Assembly: GCF_029269265.1 (NCBI RefSeq)
Contig: NZ_JARIXP010000002.1
Coordinates: 576,189 to 640,188 of the forward strand
Length of the DNA: 64,000 nucleotides
Direction: 5' to 3'
Source: Rheinheimera sp. 1928-s
GTDB lineage: Bacteria; Pseudomonadota; Gammaproteobacteria; Enterobacterales; Alteromonadaceae
Shown: piece by piece, positions 27,850 to 37,452 of the stretch
How the letters are laid out: each line of letters begins with the position of its first letter
Position numbering within the stretch: the stretch's first letter is position 1
Translations under genes and position numbers: made by a program
The notes under the pieces: generated by a model
What the model saw: only the letters and a program-made list of their open reading frames with translations
Database searches by the model: none
What the model was told of the DNA's origin: nothing

Positions 27850-29016
27850 TCAATGGTCCGCAGTGGCGGGCTTGGGCACTGGTGCTGCCAAACTCTGATT
27901 GATGCTATCCAATAACTCATTCTTATGATCAGAGTTGTATTGCCAAAACATAATACCGCGCAGACCTTGTTGTTTTACATAGTGGCTTTTGGCACTGATG
28001 GATTCAGGGTCATCATAACTAATGAAAATCTGACGTTTGGCATGCCATAACCAAGGGGCTTTGGCGATAGGGTCCCAATGTCGCTCAAACCCTTGCTTAT
28101 CAATCAGCTTAGTGACTAAATCGTGACAACTGCCGCCTAAGTCGGTTTCACCTGTATAACCCTGCTGATAAAGCCCCCGCTCTTTAGTCGTTACTTTGAA
28201 CCAACTGCGGCCATAAAAGGCAACTCCTATAACCAATTTGCTGGCGGGTACTCCAGCAGCTACATGGTCTTGTACAGCCGCATCGGCCGATAAACCGCTG
28301 CGGTCCTTTGGGTTGGTGTACAAAGCAGCATGGTGGCCGGTGCTGGCACCATCAGCCGGAAAGTTAAAGTCGTATGCCATGATATTGATAAAATCCAGAT
28401 AAGGGTGCCAGTTTGCTATATCACTTTTTGCTATGTAGGCAGGAAAACCTCCACTGGCAATTGTTAACAGTATCGGCCGTTGCAGTTGAGTAGATAATTG
28501 AGTAAGCGCCTTTCTGAGATCCTTGAGCAGTAAGGTGAAATTTCTGCCGTCCTCTGCGCGGTGTGGGTTACCAGCCCCCGCTAATCCGGGGTATTCCCAA
28601 TCGATATCAATACCGTCCAACTGGTGCCGTGTCACAAAGTCGACAGCGCTTCCTATAAAAACTTGTCTGCTGCTTTGCGTCAGTACCATTTCAGAAAAAG
28701 CGCCAGACCAGGTCCAGCCGCCAACTGAGGTAAGAATTTTAAGCTGCGGATTACGCTTTTTCAGGCTTTGTAGATCCATATAATTGTCGCGGTCAAAAGC
28801 GAAACCTTCCACGAGTTTGCCGTGTTCGATAGTGGAAAATGCATAATTGATATGCGTCATTTTTTCTGCAGCAATGCTATCGGGGTTCAGCCTGTTGTCG
28901 GATGGAAACACATAGCCTATAACAAACTTATCATGATCCTTTACAGTGAACTGCGTAGCAAAAGCTGCTGTGCTTAACAGGCTGATGCTGCAAAGTAGTG
29001 TAAATAGTTTAAACAA
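27850..29016 (-). CDS. Secreted GH18 chitinase
   Basis: This glycoside hydrolase 18 should hydrolyse beta-1,4-GlcNAc links in chitin. The catalytic motif LDGIDIDWEYPG carries the acid Glu at about residue 141. Upstream is the SxGG motif LTSVGGWTWSGAFSEM and downstream INIMAYDFNF and the C-terminal GIMFWQYNSDHK. No ATG opens this frame at the N-terminus. The best start is TTG at 29016 with CGAGG about 6 nt upstream, giving the signal peptide beginning MFKLFTLLCSISLLSTAAFA. An earlier TTG at 29049 would add 11 residues. Only a catalytic domain is seen and no chitin-binding module. It interrupts the usual pmbA-darP neighbourhood. Confidence 0.85.
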   Translation of the reverse strand: MFKLFTLLCSISLLSTAAFATQFTVKDHDKFVIGYVFPSDNRLNPDSIAAEKMTHINYAFSTIEHGKLVEGFAFDRDNYMDLQSLKKRNPQLKILTSVGGWTWSGAFSEMVLTQSSRQVFIGSAVDFVTRHQLDGIDIDWEYPGLAGAGNPHRAEDGRNFTLLLKDLRKALTQLSTQLQRPILLTIASGGFPAYIAKSDIANWHPYLDFINIMAYDFNFPADGASTGHHAALYTNPKDRSGLSADAAVQDHVAAGVPASKLVIGVAFYGRSWFKVTTKERGLYQQGYTGETDLGGSCHDLVTKLIDKQGFERHWDPIAKAPWLWHAKRQIFISYDDPESISAKSHYVKQQGLRGIMFWQYNSDHKNELLDSINQSLAAPVPKPATADH

Positions 29017-29188
29017 ATTGGCCTCGGGCTGTTCATTTTGACAAAGCAATAACCGACCTTAGTTCTTTTTGCCCAACGGAGGCAAGTCCATAGTGCATCC
29101 TGCCGTCGCAAGCATCATTAGCGAGCGCTGCTATTAGGCGGCAGATCGGGTATACTTGCCACATTAAACAAGATGGTAAGAGAATCGT

Positions 29189-29716
29189 ATGGCCGATATG
29201 ACCGACTTTACCCATGGCGACGACTGGGATGTTGAGCATGGTAAAAGTAAAACCCAAGTCAAAAAAGAGATGACTGCGCTGCAGAAACTGGGTGAAGACC
29301 TGGTGGCTTTAAGCCCTGCAGCACGTGCTAAGTTAGATTTAGATGATGAGTTAAAAGACGCTTTGGCTTTGGCTGATAAGCTGTCGAAAAAACACGAAGC
29401 GCTGCGCCGTCATATTCAGTTTATTGGTCGTTTAATGCGTACCCGTGATCTGGAACCTATTGAGCGTGCTTTAGCTGTGCTTAGAAACACCAATCAGGCG
29501 GCGACCCGTAAATTCCATTTAGTGGAAACCTGGCGCGATAAACTGATTGCCAATCCGGACGCATTAACTGAATTTGTTGAAGCTTTCCCTGATGTAGACG
29601 TTCAGCAGTTACGGGCACTTATTCGTAATGCAAAAAGAGAACAGGAAAAGGATCTGCCACCTAAGGCCTTCCGCGAACTGTTCCAGCTGATTAAACCAGC
29701 TATTTTAGAAGACTAA
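29189..29716 (+). CDS. darP: Ribosome maturation protein DarP (YjgA, DUF615)
   Basis: DarP associates with pre-50S ribosomal subunits and helps late assembly near the peptidyl-transferase centre. The 175-residue, charged, helical protein matches YjgA in length and features (KSKTQVKKEMTALQKLGEDLV at the start, RRHIQFIGRLMRTRD, EFVEAFPDVDVQQLRALIRNAKRE). A TATACT at 29151 is a possible -10. In enterics this gene lies directly divergent from pmbA; here the chitinase separates them. It ends at the palindrome at 29716. Confidence 0.9.
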   Translation: MADMTDFTHGDDWDVEHGKSKTQVKKEMTALQKLGEDLVALSPAARAKLDLDDELKDALALADKLSKKHEALRRHIQFIGRLMRTRDLEPIERALAVLRNTNQAATRKFHLVETWRDKLIANPDALTEFVEAFPDVDVQQLRALIRNAKREQEKDLPPKAFRELFQLIKPAILED

Positions 29717-29774
29717 AAAATGGGGTCAGATCACATTATTCGCTTGGCGAATAATGTGATCTGACCCCATTTTT
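29716..29774. terminator. Dispersed palindrome copy 4 (perfect 28-bp arms)
   Basis: Left arm AAAAATGGGGTCAGATCACA plus TTATTCGC, loop TTG, then the exact complement ending in ATTTTT (28+3+28). It lies between the convergent darP and pssA, starts on the last base of darP and terminates both. It shares GGGGTCAGA and CACATTA with copies 1 and 2 but has its own loop side (TTCGC). The A to T change at the tenth arm base (GGGGTCAGAA to GGGGTCAGAT) is matched in the other arm. Confidence 0.9.
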
Positions 29775-31116
29775 ATATCAACCGCTTCACCACTAAATCC
29801 GCACCTATACGACGCAGCTGACTTAACAGCTTTTGCACCACTTCCGGATAATCCCGCACCGTTTCAATTTCTGAATAATGCACAATTTCACTGCTATGGG
29901 CTGTGATCACCTGTTTTTCCTGCTCCAATAAAGCCTTCAACTGTTGCAGATCGTCTTCGACATAAATGCCGTTTTCAAAATCCAAAGCAAAAGCCCGTGG
30001 GTTCAGATTGTGACCGGTAAACAGATGCTTTACGCCATCGACACTTAAGCCTTTAAGGTGATAACTGTTATCTTCGTGTTTCCATAGTTTGACATGCAGC
30101 AAACCAGCGTCGATAAACTTCTGATTCGCCCGTACAAACTTACGCAAAATAGTTTCATAGAAATACGGTAAACCACCAATTTTGCTAAAGCGCTGACCTG
30201 GCGGAATATAAAAGTCATTGGCAGTTTTATCACCCACTACCACAGTCACTGTAACACCACGTTTTAAACACTTACGCAGCGCGCGGGCTAAAGCTATGGG
30301 TGGATTAAAGTAAGGGGTATAGATCAATACATCCTGCTGCGCCACAGAAAGCAACGCCAGTACAGTACTGTTCAGTTCGTTATTACGACGGCCTAAGCCT
30401 ATCAGCAGTGAGGCACGTAAGGCGGAATCGTTTTTATCTGCATACTGATAACGGGTAGCTTTGGCATGTTTTAACCATAAACGTGACTGACGTTTCACCG
30501 CCTGACTGACATAGTCTTCGTCATCCAACAGCTCTGGTGTTTGTTCTTCATCACCAAACAACTGCTGATGCGCCTGTACTATGGCGTCTGTCATCTCCTG
30601 ATTTTGCAGCACTAAATAACGGTCGGCACGGTAACGGTGTTGTTCCGCCAGATAGACATTATTCAGTGAAGCGCCGCTGTAGAGCAGGGTTTGATCAAAG
30701 ACAAAACCTTTTAAATGCAAGACACCAAACAGCTCACGCTTTTTAACCGGCACACCGATAATTTGTATAGGCAGGTCGTAGTCTTTAGCAATTTCACGGT
30801 AAAAGTCGTTGTTGGTTCTTGCACCTTCCTGACCAATCAGACCACGGCGGGCACGGTGGTAATCAACATAGACTGTGACCTGCAAATCAGGTTTTTGCTG
30901 TTTAGCAGCAAATAAAGCCCGCAGAATTTGTTCACCCGCTTCATCAGCCTGTAGATACAAGGCGGTGATCACAATACGATGTTGCGCACGCTGGATCAGA
31001 TCCAGCACTGTACTTTTGTACTCAGCAGCCGACCACAACACAGAAACGGTTTCTGCCACCAGATCTGTTTTTGGCAATTTGGCCAGACGACGTCTGTTTA
31101 ACAAAGTTTGTAACAT
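29773..31116 (-). CDS. pssA: CDP-diacylglycerol-serine O-phosphatidyltransferase PssA
   Basis: PssA makes phosphatidylserine from CDP-diacylglycerol and serine, the first step to phosphatidylethanolamine. The 447 residues equal the E. coli-type enzyme (451), which belongs to the phospholipase D superfamily and is peripheral rather than membrane-spanning. Two HKD-type motifs are visible: HLKGFVFD at His134 and HVKLWKHEDNSYHLKGLSVDG near residue 345-365. YSGASLNNVYL and FTGHNLNPRAF follow each, as in PssA. It is 93 bp after the tldD stop (upstream on this strand), probably with its own promoter. Confidence 0.9.
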   Translation of the reverse strand: MLQTLLNRRRLAKLPKTDLVAETVSVLWSAAEYKSTVLDLIQRAQHRIVITALYLQADEAGEQILRALFAAKQQKPDLQVTVYVDYHRARRGLIGQEGARTNNDFYREIAKDYDLPIQIIGVPVKKRELFGVLHLKGFVFDQTLLYSGASLNNVYLAEQHRYRADRYLVLQNQEMTDAIVQAHQQLFGDEEQTPELLDDEDYVSQAVKRQSRLWLKHAKATRYQYADKNDSALRASLLIGLGRRNNELNSTVLALLSVAQQDVLIYTPYFNPPIALARALRKCLKRGVTVTVVVGDKTANDFYIPPGQRFSKIGGLPYFYETILRKFVRANQKFIDAGLLHVKLWKHEDNSYHLKGLSVDGVKHLFTGHNLNPRAFALDFENGIYVEDDLQQLKALLEQEKQVITAHSSEIVHYSEIETVRDYPEVVQKLLSQLRRIGADLVVKRLI

Positions 31117-31209
31117 AGCAGGCGAAATTCTCAGTCAGCGCTTAATTTTAATGGACTGGATCTTGCCGTAAAACGGCACAAAGTCCTAGTGTTTTTCGTC
31201 TGAACTAAG

Positions 31210-32649
31210 TTACGCAGTGCCACCAACCGTCATGGCATCCAGTTTTAATGTCGGTTGTCCCACCCCTACAGGCAGGCTTTGACCTTGTTTACCACAGACT
31301 CCAACACCAGCATCCAGCGCTAAATCATTACCCACCATAGACACCTGCTGCATAGCTTCAGGGCCATTGCCAATCAGGGTTGCACCTTTAATTGGCGTGG
31401 TAATTTTGCCATCTTCAATCAGATAAGCTTCCGAGGCTGAAAACACAAATTTGCCTGACGTGATATCGACCTGACCACCACCAAAATTCGGCGCATAAAT
31501 ACCTTTTTTCACGCTGCCAATAATTTCCTGCGGGTCGTATTCACCCGCCAGCATGTAGGTATTGGTCATACGAGGCATAGGCAAATGGGCAAAGGACTCA
31601 CGACGGCCGTTGCCTGTTGGCGCCACATTCATCAGCATGGCGTTGTGTTTATCCTGAATATAGCCTTTTAAAATACCGTTTTCGATCAATACATTGTATT
31701 GACTGGCTGTGCCTTCGTCGTCGATATTCAATGAACCACGGCGATGAGCCAAAGTACCGTCATCAACAATAGTGCAGTGTTTTGAAGCGACCTGCTCACC
31801 AACACGACCAGCAAAAGTAGAAGAGCCTTTACGGTTAAAGTCCCCTTCCAGACCATGGCCTACCGCTTCGTGTAATAACACGCCAGGCCAGCCTGAACCT
31901 AACACCACTGGCATAGTGCCGGCTGGTGCATCAACAGCAGTTAAGTTGACTTGAGCCATACGCACAGCTTCACGGGCATAACCCTGCCAACGTGGCGAAC
32001 CATTGACGTCTTCAAGGAAATACTGATAGTTGGTACGGGCACCACCACCACTGCCACCGCGTTCACGGCGACCATTGTGTTGCAGCAGTACTGAACAGTT
32101 TAACCGCACCAGAGGACGAATATCTGTAGCAAAAGTGCCGTCTGATGCAGCCACTAAGACTTCTTCGTACACACCGGACAAACTGACAGCCACTTGTTCA
32201 GCGCGGCTATCGAGGCTGCGGATATACACTTCCATCTGCTTCAGTAGCTCAACCTTGGCGGTATTGTCTAAACTTTGCAGTGGCTCGCAAGGCAAATAAA
32301 TTTGTGGTTGAGTTTGTTGCTTAAAGACCTGCACTGAACCTTGTTTGCCCGCACCTGCTATACCACGAGCTGCTTCTGCTGCCTGTTTTAAGGCTGCTGC
32401 AGAAATGGAATCAGCATAAGCGAAACCGGTTTTTTCACCACTGATGGCGCGCACACCAACACCACGCTCGATATTAAAGGAGCCGTCTTTGACTAGACCA
32501 TCTTCCAAACCCCAGGATTCATGCACACTGGACTGGAAATACAGGTCGGCGTAATCCAGCTTGTGCGCAAACAAAAAGCCTAAGCTTTGTTGTAAATCAC
32601 TGGCGCTTAAATCACTGGCGCTTAACAGGTTGTGTTCGACGTTACTCAT
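31210..32649 (-). CDS. tldD: Zinc metalloprotease TldD
   Basis: TldD is the catalytic half of the TldD/PmbA protease. The zinc motif [11 protein letters not shown] lies near residue 262. Other family blocks are [44 protein letters not shown], and the C-terminal [20 protein letters not shown]-like [19 protein letters not shown]. At 479 residues it is of normal length. The N-terminus holds a short direct repeat, [10 protein letters not shown], where the DNA repeats about 15 bp. Its ATG overlaps the nitrilase gene stop by 4 bp, so it is coupled to the yhdP-nit chain. Confidence 0.93.
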   Translation of the reverse strand: MSNVEHNLLSASDLSASDLQQSLGFLFAHKLDYADLYFQSSVHESWGLEDGLVKDGSFNIERGVGVRAISGEKTGFAYADSISAAALKQAAEAARGIAGAGKQGSVQVFKQQTQPQIYLPCEPLQSLDNTAKVELLKQMEVYIRSLDSRAEQVAVSLSGVYEEVLVAASDGTFATDIRPLVRLNCSVLLQHNGRRERGGSGGGARTNYQYFLEDVNGSPRWQGYAREAVRMAQVNLTAVDAPAGTMPVVLGSGWPGVLLHEAVGHGLEGDFNRKGSSTFAGRVGEQVASKHCTIVDDGTLAHRRGSLNIDDEGTASQYNVLIENGILKGYIQDKHNAMLMNVAPTGNGRRESFAHLPMPRMTNTYMLAGEYDPQEIIGSVKKGIYAPNFGGGQVDITSGKFVFSASEAYLIEDGKITTPIKGATLIGNGPEAMQQVSMVGNDLALDAGVGVCGKQGQSLPVGVGQPTLKLDAMTVGGTA

Positions 32650-33485
32650 GCTTTGAACTCACTTTGAAATCTGTTGTGGTGCCTTAACGGCATTTTCTCT
32701 GCCAGCTGTTGGCAAAGATCTAAATCTGTTTCGACACTCAGCACCATTTCGCTGCTGCCATCGGCTTCTGCCAGAATGCGGCCCCATGGATCGATAATTA
32801 AACTATGGCCATAAGTCTGTCGACCATTGATGTGTGTGCCCACTTGAGCTGGCGCTATAACAAAGCTCTGGGTTTCTATGGCACGGGCTCTTAATAAGGT
32901 ATGCCAATGTGCCTCCCCTGTCACTGTAGTAAAAGCCGAAGGCACAGCCATGACATTCATACCCTGAGCCGCTAAAGCCTGAGCTAATCCTGGAAAACGC
33001 ATATCGTAACAAATCAGCATGCCCAGTTTTAGCTCATCAAGCTGTACCAAAGCTAATTTGTCACCCGGCATAGTAGTGGCAGATTCCAGATATTGCTTGC
33101 TGCTGTCATTGACTAAGGCATCAAATAAATGGATTTTCTGATAATCGCCAATCAATTCGCCAGCAGGGTTATACAACAGACTACTGGCAGCAAAACGTGT
33201 TGGATCAGAAGTTTGGGTTGGTAAAGTGCCGACCAGTAAATACAGCTGATGTTTTTTCGCTAAAGCCGCATAAGCGCTTTGCAACGGACCGGTACCTAAA
33301 GGTTCGGCCAGTTGCAGATTTAGCCCATCAGGCCCGGCAAACACAGCCACACCTTCTGGCAATACGGCAAGATGTGGCCCGGATTGCGGTAGCTGCGCCA
33401 GTAACTGATCAACTTTAGTCAGATTAGCCAAAGGATCAGGACCACTGGTCAGCTGCACAGCGGATAAACGCCAGAGCTTAGCCAT
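32646..33485 (-). CDS. Carbon-nitrogen hydrolase (nitrilase superfamily, Nit1/Nit2-type amidase)
   Basis: The 279-residue cytoplasmic enzyme has the complete catalytic triad Glu44 (LPEGV), Lys117 ([10 protein letters not shown]) and Cys159 (LICYDMRFP). The last motif is characteristic of the Nit branch that deaminates metabolites such as deaminated glutathione or omega-amides. It overlaps yhdP by 8 bp upstream and tldD by 4 bp downstream, an order found in many Gammaproteobacteria. The substrate is inferred from family only. Confidence 0.85.
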   Translation of the reverse strand: MAKLWRLSAVQLTSGPDPLANLTKVDQLLAQLPQSGPHLAVLPEGVAVFAGPDGLNLQLAEPLGTGPLQSAYAALAKKHQLYLLVGTLPTQTSDPTRFAASSLLYNPAGELIGDYQKIHLFDALVNDSSKQYLESATTMPGDKLALVQLDELKLGMLICYDMRFPGLAQALAAQGMNVMAVPSAFTTVTGEAHWHTLLRARAIETQSFVIAPAQVGTHINGRQTYGHSLIIDPWGRILAEADGSSEMVLSVETDLDLCQQLAEKMPLRHHNRFQSEFKA

Positions 33486-36400
33486 TGGCTTTTTCCTTGT
33501 TGGGTAGGTTCGCAGATGGTTTGGCAGGGTTCTTTTGTAACTCTTGGTCCTGCTGCAAACGTAAACGTTTTTCCTGCTCAGCTTTTAACAGCTCTGAACG
33601 CGGCACTTCAATCTCTGTGGTATGACGCGCCACTTCCACGACTTCCGGCTGGTCAAAATTACCTGTGACGACAAAATTCACTTTGGAGACCACTTCAGCC
33701 GATTCAACCAGTTCATCTAAAGCCAAAGCCGCTAAACCAGTCGCCGGATTAAACTGCAACAAGGCCACCAGCACAGGCAAACTGGAGGTGATTTTTGGCA
33801 AAAACGCCATCTGATAATCCAGCTGACGCGTGACTAAATCAGCATAACCCTGAATTTCTATTTTTCCGGCAGCACCATCAACCAGCGTATTATTGGTATG
33901 AACCACACCTTTATCCAGCTGCAAATCGCCTTTCATTTCAGTGTAGAAAAAACCTTTAGAGAAAATATCCCTGAAATCCAGTTTCAGCTTTCGCACTAAA
34001 GAACCCAGGCTAAACACAGATAATAAGCGCGCGCCTTTGTCGCTGACTTCTGACAGAGAGCCTTCGCCTAGTTTCCAATTCAGTTTGCCGCCTAAAGTCG
34101 CGTAGTTAAACTGAGTTGGACCACCGGCCCAGCTTAAGTTATCTATTTGTACTTCGGCCGGACTGCCCGCTATAGCTGCACTTAAATGGTAGTCTTTCAT
34201 TAACTGACCAAAATCAGGGCTGGTTAACTTTGCCGATAAGGTAGTGACACCTGCTTCTGTATCTTTTTGCCACAGACCTTTGATACTCAACTGATGCTTT
34301 TTGTAACGAGATTCAAAGCTATGAATAGTTAAACGCTCGCCGTCAGATTCGGTTTGCATACTCAGTTGGCCCAAATCAAAAGGTCCAAACACACAACTTT
34401 TGCACTCCAGTTTTAATGGCGGTAAATCAGCCAGCCATGGCATAGGTTCTGGTTTGACGACCTCTGCCAGAGCTTTGGCAATTTGCTGCTCTTTGGTCAG
34501 TTTGGCCATGGCCTCTTCGGCAGTTAAAGCTTCTGCTTCGGCCTGTTGTGGGTCATACGGAAATAAAGTTAAAAACTCCAGATTGGCCTCTATACCCTGA
34601 GCCATCAAATCTCTTGGCAGTTTTAACTGGCCTTTGGTTTGAGTCGCGGCTATATCCGCCACCCAAACATCAGCTTCTGGTTTTATCTGTAGTTGTACCT
34701 GGTCAAACTGAATATCCTCCGTCACAGTCAGTGTATTGACACTGGCCTTGACCGAGGTTAAAGCGGGAAGCAAGCCTGCTTCATCAGACTGCTGACTAAC
34801 TTGCTGCTGAACCAGTTCAAACCAGGGCAAAAAGTCTGTTTTATCCAGATTAGCGCTGATGGTGAAACCGTCGGCAAAACCGGAATTTTCCTTAGACCCC
34901 AAACTTAGATGAGCTCTGCCAATCTGGCCCTGCGCATGCACATAACTGGCGTCAAAAAACACCAGGTCCTGATAAGTTAACGCGATCACCGAATTATCCT
35001 GGCTACCACTGGAGGACCAGAATACAGTACCAGCCTGGCCAGGCTTTTTCGCCAGCGGTTTGGGTAACATTAATTCAGTGTCGGTTAAATCCAATGCTAA
35101 ATCAGCCTGGTAGGTATAACCTTCTCCCGCCAGCACTAGATCAAGTTTAAACTGCCAGTTCAGCGGGCCACTGGCAAAGTGTTCCAGTTGCGGCGCTAAA
35201 TTCAGCAGCAGCTCTTGGCTATTTTGTAAGCCCTGACTCAATAAGGATACTTTGTAGTTGTCTTGCTGCTGTTCGCCACGAAAGCCAAACTGCAGCGGAA
35301 TATTGCTGATAAAAAGCTGTAAATCATCGGCGGTCAGTATGTCGTTATGAAACTCCAGACGACCAGTCAGATTCTCACCGACTAAAACAGGGGCGGATAA
35401 AGACAAGCCATTGCGTTCGAAGTCGATCGCCCCTTTTACATCCACAGTGGGTTCTTCTAAACCTATGGTCAGACGCACATCGCCCTTCACCGGCCCCGTC
35501 ACCCCTAAATAGGCCAAGGTTTCGCCCACTGAGTCGTGCAAAGGTGAAGCCTGCATCAGGGTGGTGACCTGCTCTGCCAGCAGCTGTTGTTTAATATCAA
35601 TAATTAAGTTGTCGGCGTTATACAAATCAGGAATTCCGACTTGCACCCCTTGTTCAACAGGGGCGTCGACCAGATAACCTGATTTGCTGCTGATCAACAT
35701 CGACGCATTTTCAAAAAACAGTTCAGCTGACAATTCAGTTAAGCTTGGCCAGTTTTGATCAAATAAAAACTCAGCATTGGTCACATCAGCCAGCGCCTGA
35801 AATACGCCCTCTTTTTCAGCATAAGGGTAAGCGGAAAAATCGCCAGACCACAGCACTTTGCCTGAACTGACATCACCAGAGACCAGTGCAGGTTTGAGGT
35901 AGTTGATCACCGATGCAGGCATATAGAATTTCGGGAAAAAATGTTCGGCATTTTGCACAGGCACACCATGCAGCTCTGCGACTAAATCCATATTAGGCTT
36001 ATCGTCCAGATTCACCACCAGCTCAGCTTCCAGACTAAAAGCGTCTTGCCATAAGCTCAGATAAGGCACCAGAATTTGCCAGTGACCAGCCCTTTTGCGC
36101 CAGGCCAGTTCTAATTCAGCGCCTTTGTAGCTCCAGTTCTGACTAAAAGCCTGGCCCCACTCAAGTGCACCGTCTTTGGCTTTTAAGCCCAGCCAGCCAA
36201 AATGCGGCGAAGCAACAAAAGAGCCCGTAAAGCCTTTGACACCCGGCACATCAGCCACAGGAGCAGACGACAACTCATTAAACTGACCGGCTAAATACCA
36301 CTGTTCGTCTTCGGTTAATAAATCCAGTCGTTCGATTTTGCCATCTAACTGATAGGCTAACAGCGACTGTAATTGTTCAGAGCCATCAGAAAATAATTCC

Positions 36401-37452
36401 AATAAAGGCCGGGCAATGCCCAATTGCAGGTTTTGCAGTGACGCCTGATAACCCAGCTCATTCTGGTTGAGTTGCAATTGCAAACCAGGCCAGCTTTGAC
36501 TGCTGTTACTCAGCGTCATAGGGCTGGAACTTAAACTCCAGCCTTTTGCTCTGGGCAACCAGCGTAAATACCCATCTGACAAAGCCACTTTGTTCCAGAC
36601 ACCGTCTTTTAACCAACCCACATTGTTATCTGACAAGGCCACATCAATTTGTTGCAACTTACCGGCTTTAATATCACCCCAGGCGGCAAAGTTTAATTTG
36701 GCACTATTGAGCTTACGGGTTTGAGGCAGTAACTGTTGGAACCAGGGCAATAGATCCAGTTGCTGACTAGCCAGATACAACTGACCATTGGCTTTAGACG
36801 GCTCACCTGTTAAGTCGATAATAAAAGACAATGTATTAGCCGTCACATCAGCGACAGACACCTCACCCCAGCCCTGATGCCTTTCGCCTTCGTTTTGCCA
36901 GTTCAGCGCTTTAATATCCAGCCGGATATCTTCATCCTGAGCATTGTTAAACACCAGTTGGCTGTCGAGTACAGAAAAATGCTGGAGCTGCTTAAAAAAC
37001 AGATCCTGCAAGGCATCAAATAACGGCTGATTGTCCGAAGGAGCGGCGACACCAGTACCTAACCAACGCTGCGCATCGACTCTGTAAGTTAAACCTGTCA
37101 GTTCAAAATGAGCAGCACTGAGTTTCATAGTGCGCATTGATCGCCAGAAATCCAGCCGAATGCCAGTTTCTTCTATGGTTAATTGCGGCTGAAAATTGCT
37201 GTCCAATACTTGCAGTTGCTGCAATACCAAAGCCGGACCAGTCCCCTGCCAGCCAGCTGACAAAGCGCCAATTCGCACTTCAGTGCCGTATTCAGCTTTG
37301 ATCCAGTCTTCGATGTCGGTTTTATAACCAGGGGCGTACGGCAGGCCAAAACGCAGAGCTGAGACTAATGTGGCCATCAACACGACGAAGATAGCAAAAA
37401 AAATCCAAATTTTGTGTAAGCAATAAAACCAGGCCTGTTTTACAGTCCGCAC
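33478..37452 (-). CDS. yhdP: AsmA-like envelope lipid-transport protein YhdP
   Basis: YhdP is one of the large AsmA-like proteins that span the periplasm as a beta-groove and carry phospholipids to the outer membrane. The 1324 residues are near the E. coli length (1266). One N-terminal TM helix (residues of about 10-30) anchors it. The rest is repetitive beta-strand with family blocks SAGWQGTGPALVLQQLQVLD, GIRLDFWRS and, near the end, GEGSLSEVSDKGARLLSVFSLGSLVRKLKLDFRDIFSKGF-type signatures (DUF3971/AsmA2 regions). The C-terminus is Glu/Lys-rich. It starts exactly where rng ends. Confidence 0.9.
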   Translation of the reverse strand: MRTVKQAWFYCLHKIWIFFAIFVVLMATLVSALRFGLPYAPGYKTDIEDWIKAEYGTEVRIGALSAGWQGTGPALVLQQLQVLDSNFQPQLTIEETGIRLDFWRSMRTMKLSAAHFELTGLTYRVDAQRWLGTGVAAPSDNQPLFDALQDLFFKQLQHFSVLDSQLVFNNAQDEDIRLDIKALNWQNEGERHQGWGEVSVADVTANTLSFIIDLTGEPSKANGQLYLASQQLDLLPWFQQLLPQTRKLNSAKLNFAAWGDIKAGKLQQIDVALSDNNVGWLKDGVWNKVALSDGYLRWLPRAKGWSLSSSPMTLSNSSQSWPGLQLQLNQNELGYQASLQNLQLGIARPLLELFSDGSEQLQSLLAYQLDGKIERLDLLTEDEQWYLAGQFNELSSAPVADVPGVKGFTGSFVASPHFGWLGLKAKDGALEWGQAFSQNWSYKGAELELAWRKRAGHWQILVPYLSLWQDAFSLEAELVVNLDDKPNMDLVAELHGVPVQNAEHFFPKFYMPASVINYLKPALVSGDVSSGKVLWSGDFSAYPYAEKEGVFQALADVTNAEFLFDQNWPSLTELSAELFFENASMLISSKSGYLVDAPVEQGVQVGIPDLYNADNLIIDIKQQLLAEQVTTLMQASPLHDSVGETLAYLGVTGPVKGDVRLTIGLEEPTVDVKGAIDFERNGLSLSAPVLVGENLTGRLEFHNDILTADDLQLFISNIPLQFGFRGEQQQDNYKVSLLSQGLQNSQELLLNLAPQLEHFASGPLNWQFKLDLVLAGEGYTYQADLALDLTDTELMLPKPLAKKPGQAGTVFWSSSGSQDNSVIALTYQDLVFFDASYVHAQGQIGRAHLSLGSKENSGFADGFTISANLDKTDFLPWFELVQQQVSQQSDEAGLLPALTSVKASVNTLTVTEDIQFDQVQLQIKPEADVWVADIAATQTKGQLKLPRDLMAQGIEANLEFLTLFPYDPQQAEAEALTAEEAMAKLTKEQQIAKALAEVVKPEPMPWLADLPPLKLECKSCVFGPFDLGQLSMQTESDGERLTIHSFESRYKKHQLSIKGLWQKDTEAGVTTLSAKLTSPDFGQLMKDYHLSAAIAGSPAEVQIDNLSWAGGPTQFNYATLGGKLNWKLGEGSLSEVSDKGARLLSVFSLGSLVRKLKLDFRDIFSKGFFYTEMKGDLQLDKGVVHTNNTLVDGAAGKIEIQGYADLVTRQLDYQMAFLPKITSSLPVLVALLQFNPATGLAALALDELVESAEVVSKVNFVVTGNFDQPEVVEVARHTTEIEVPRSELLKAEQEKRLRLQQDQELQKNPAKPSANLPNKEKANG

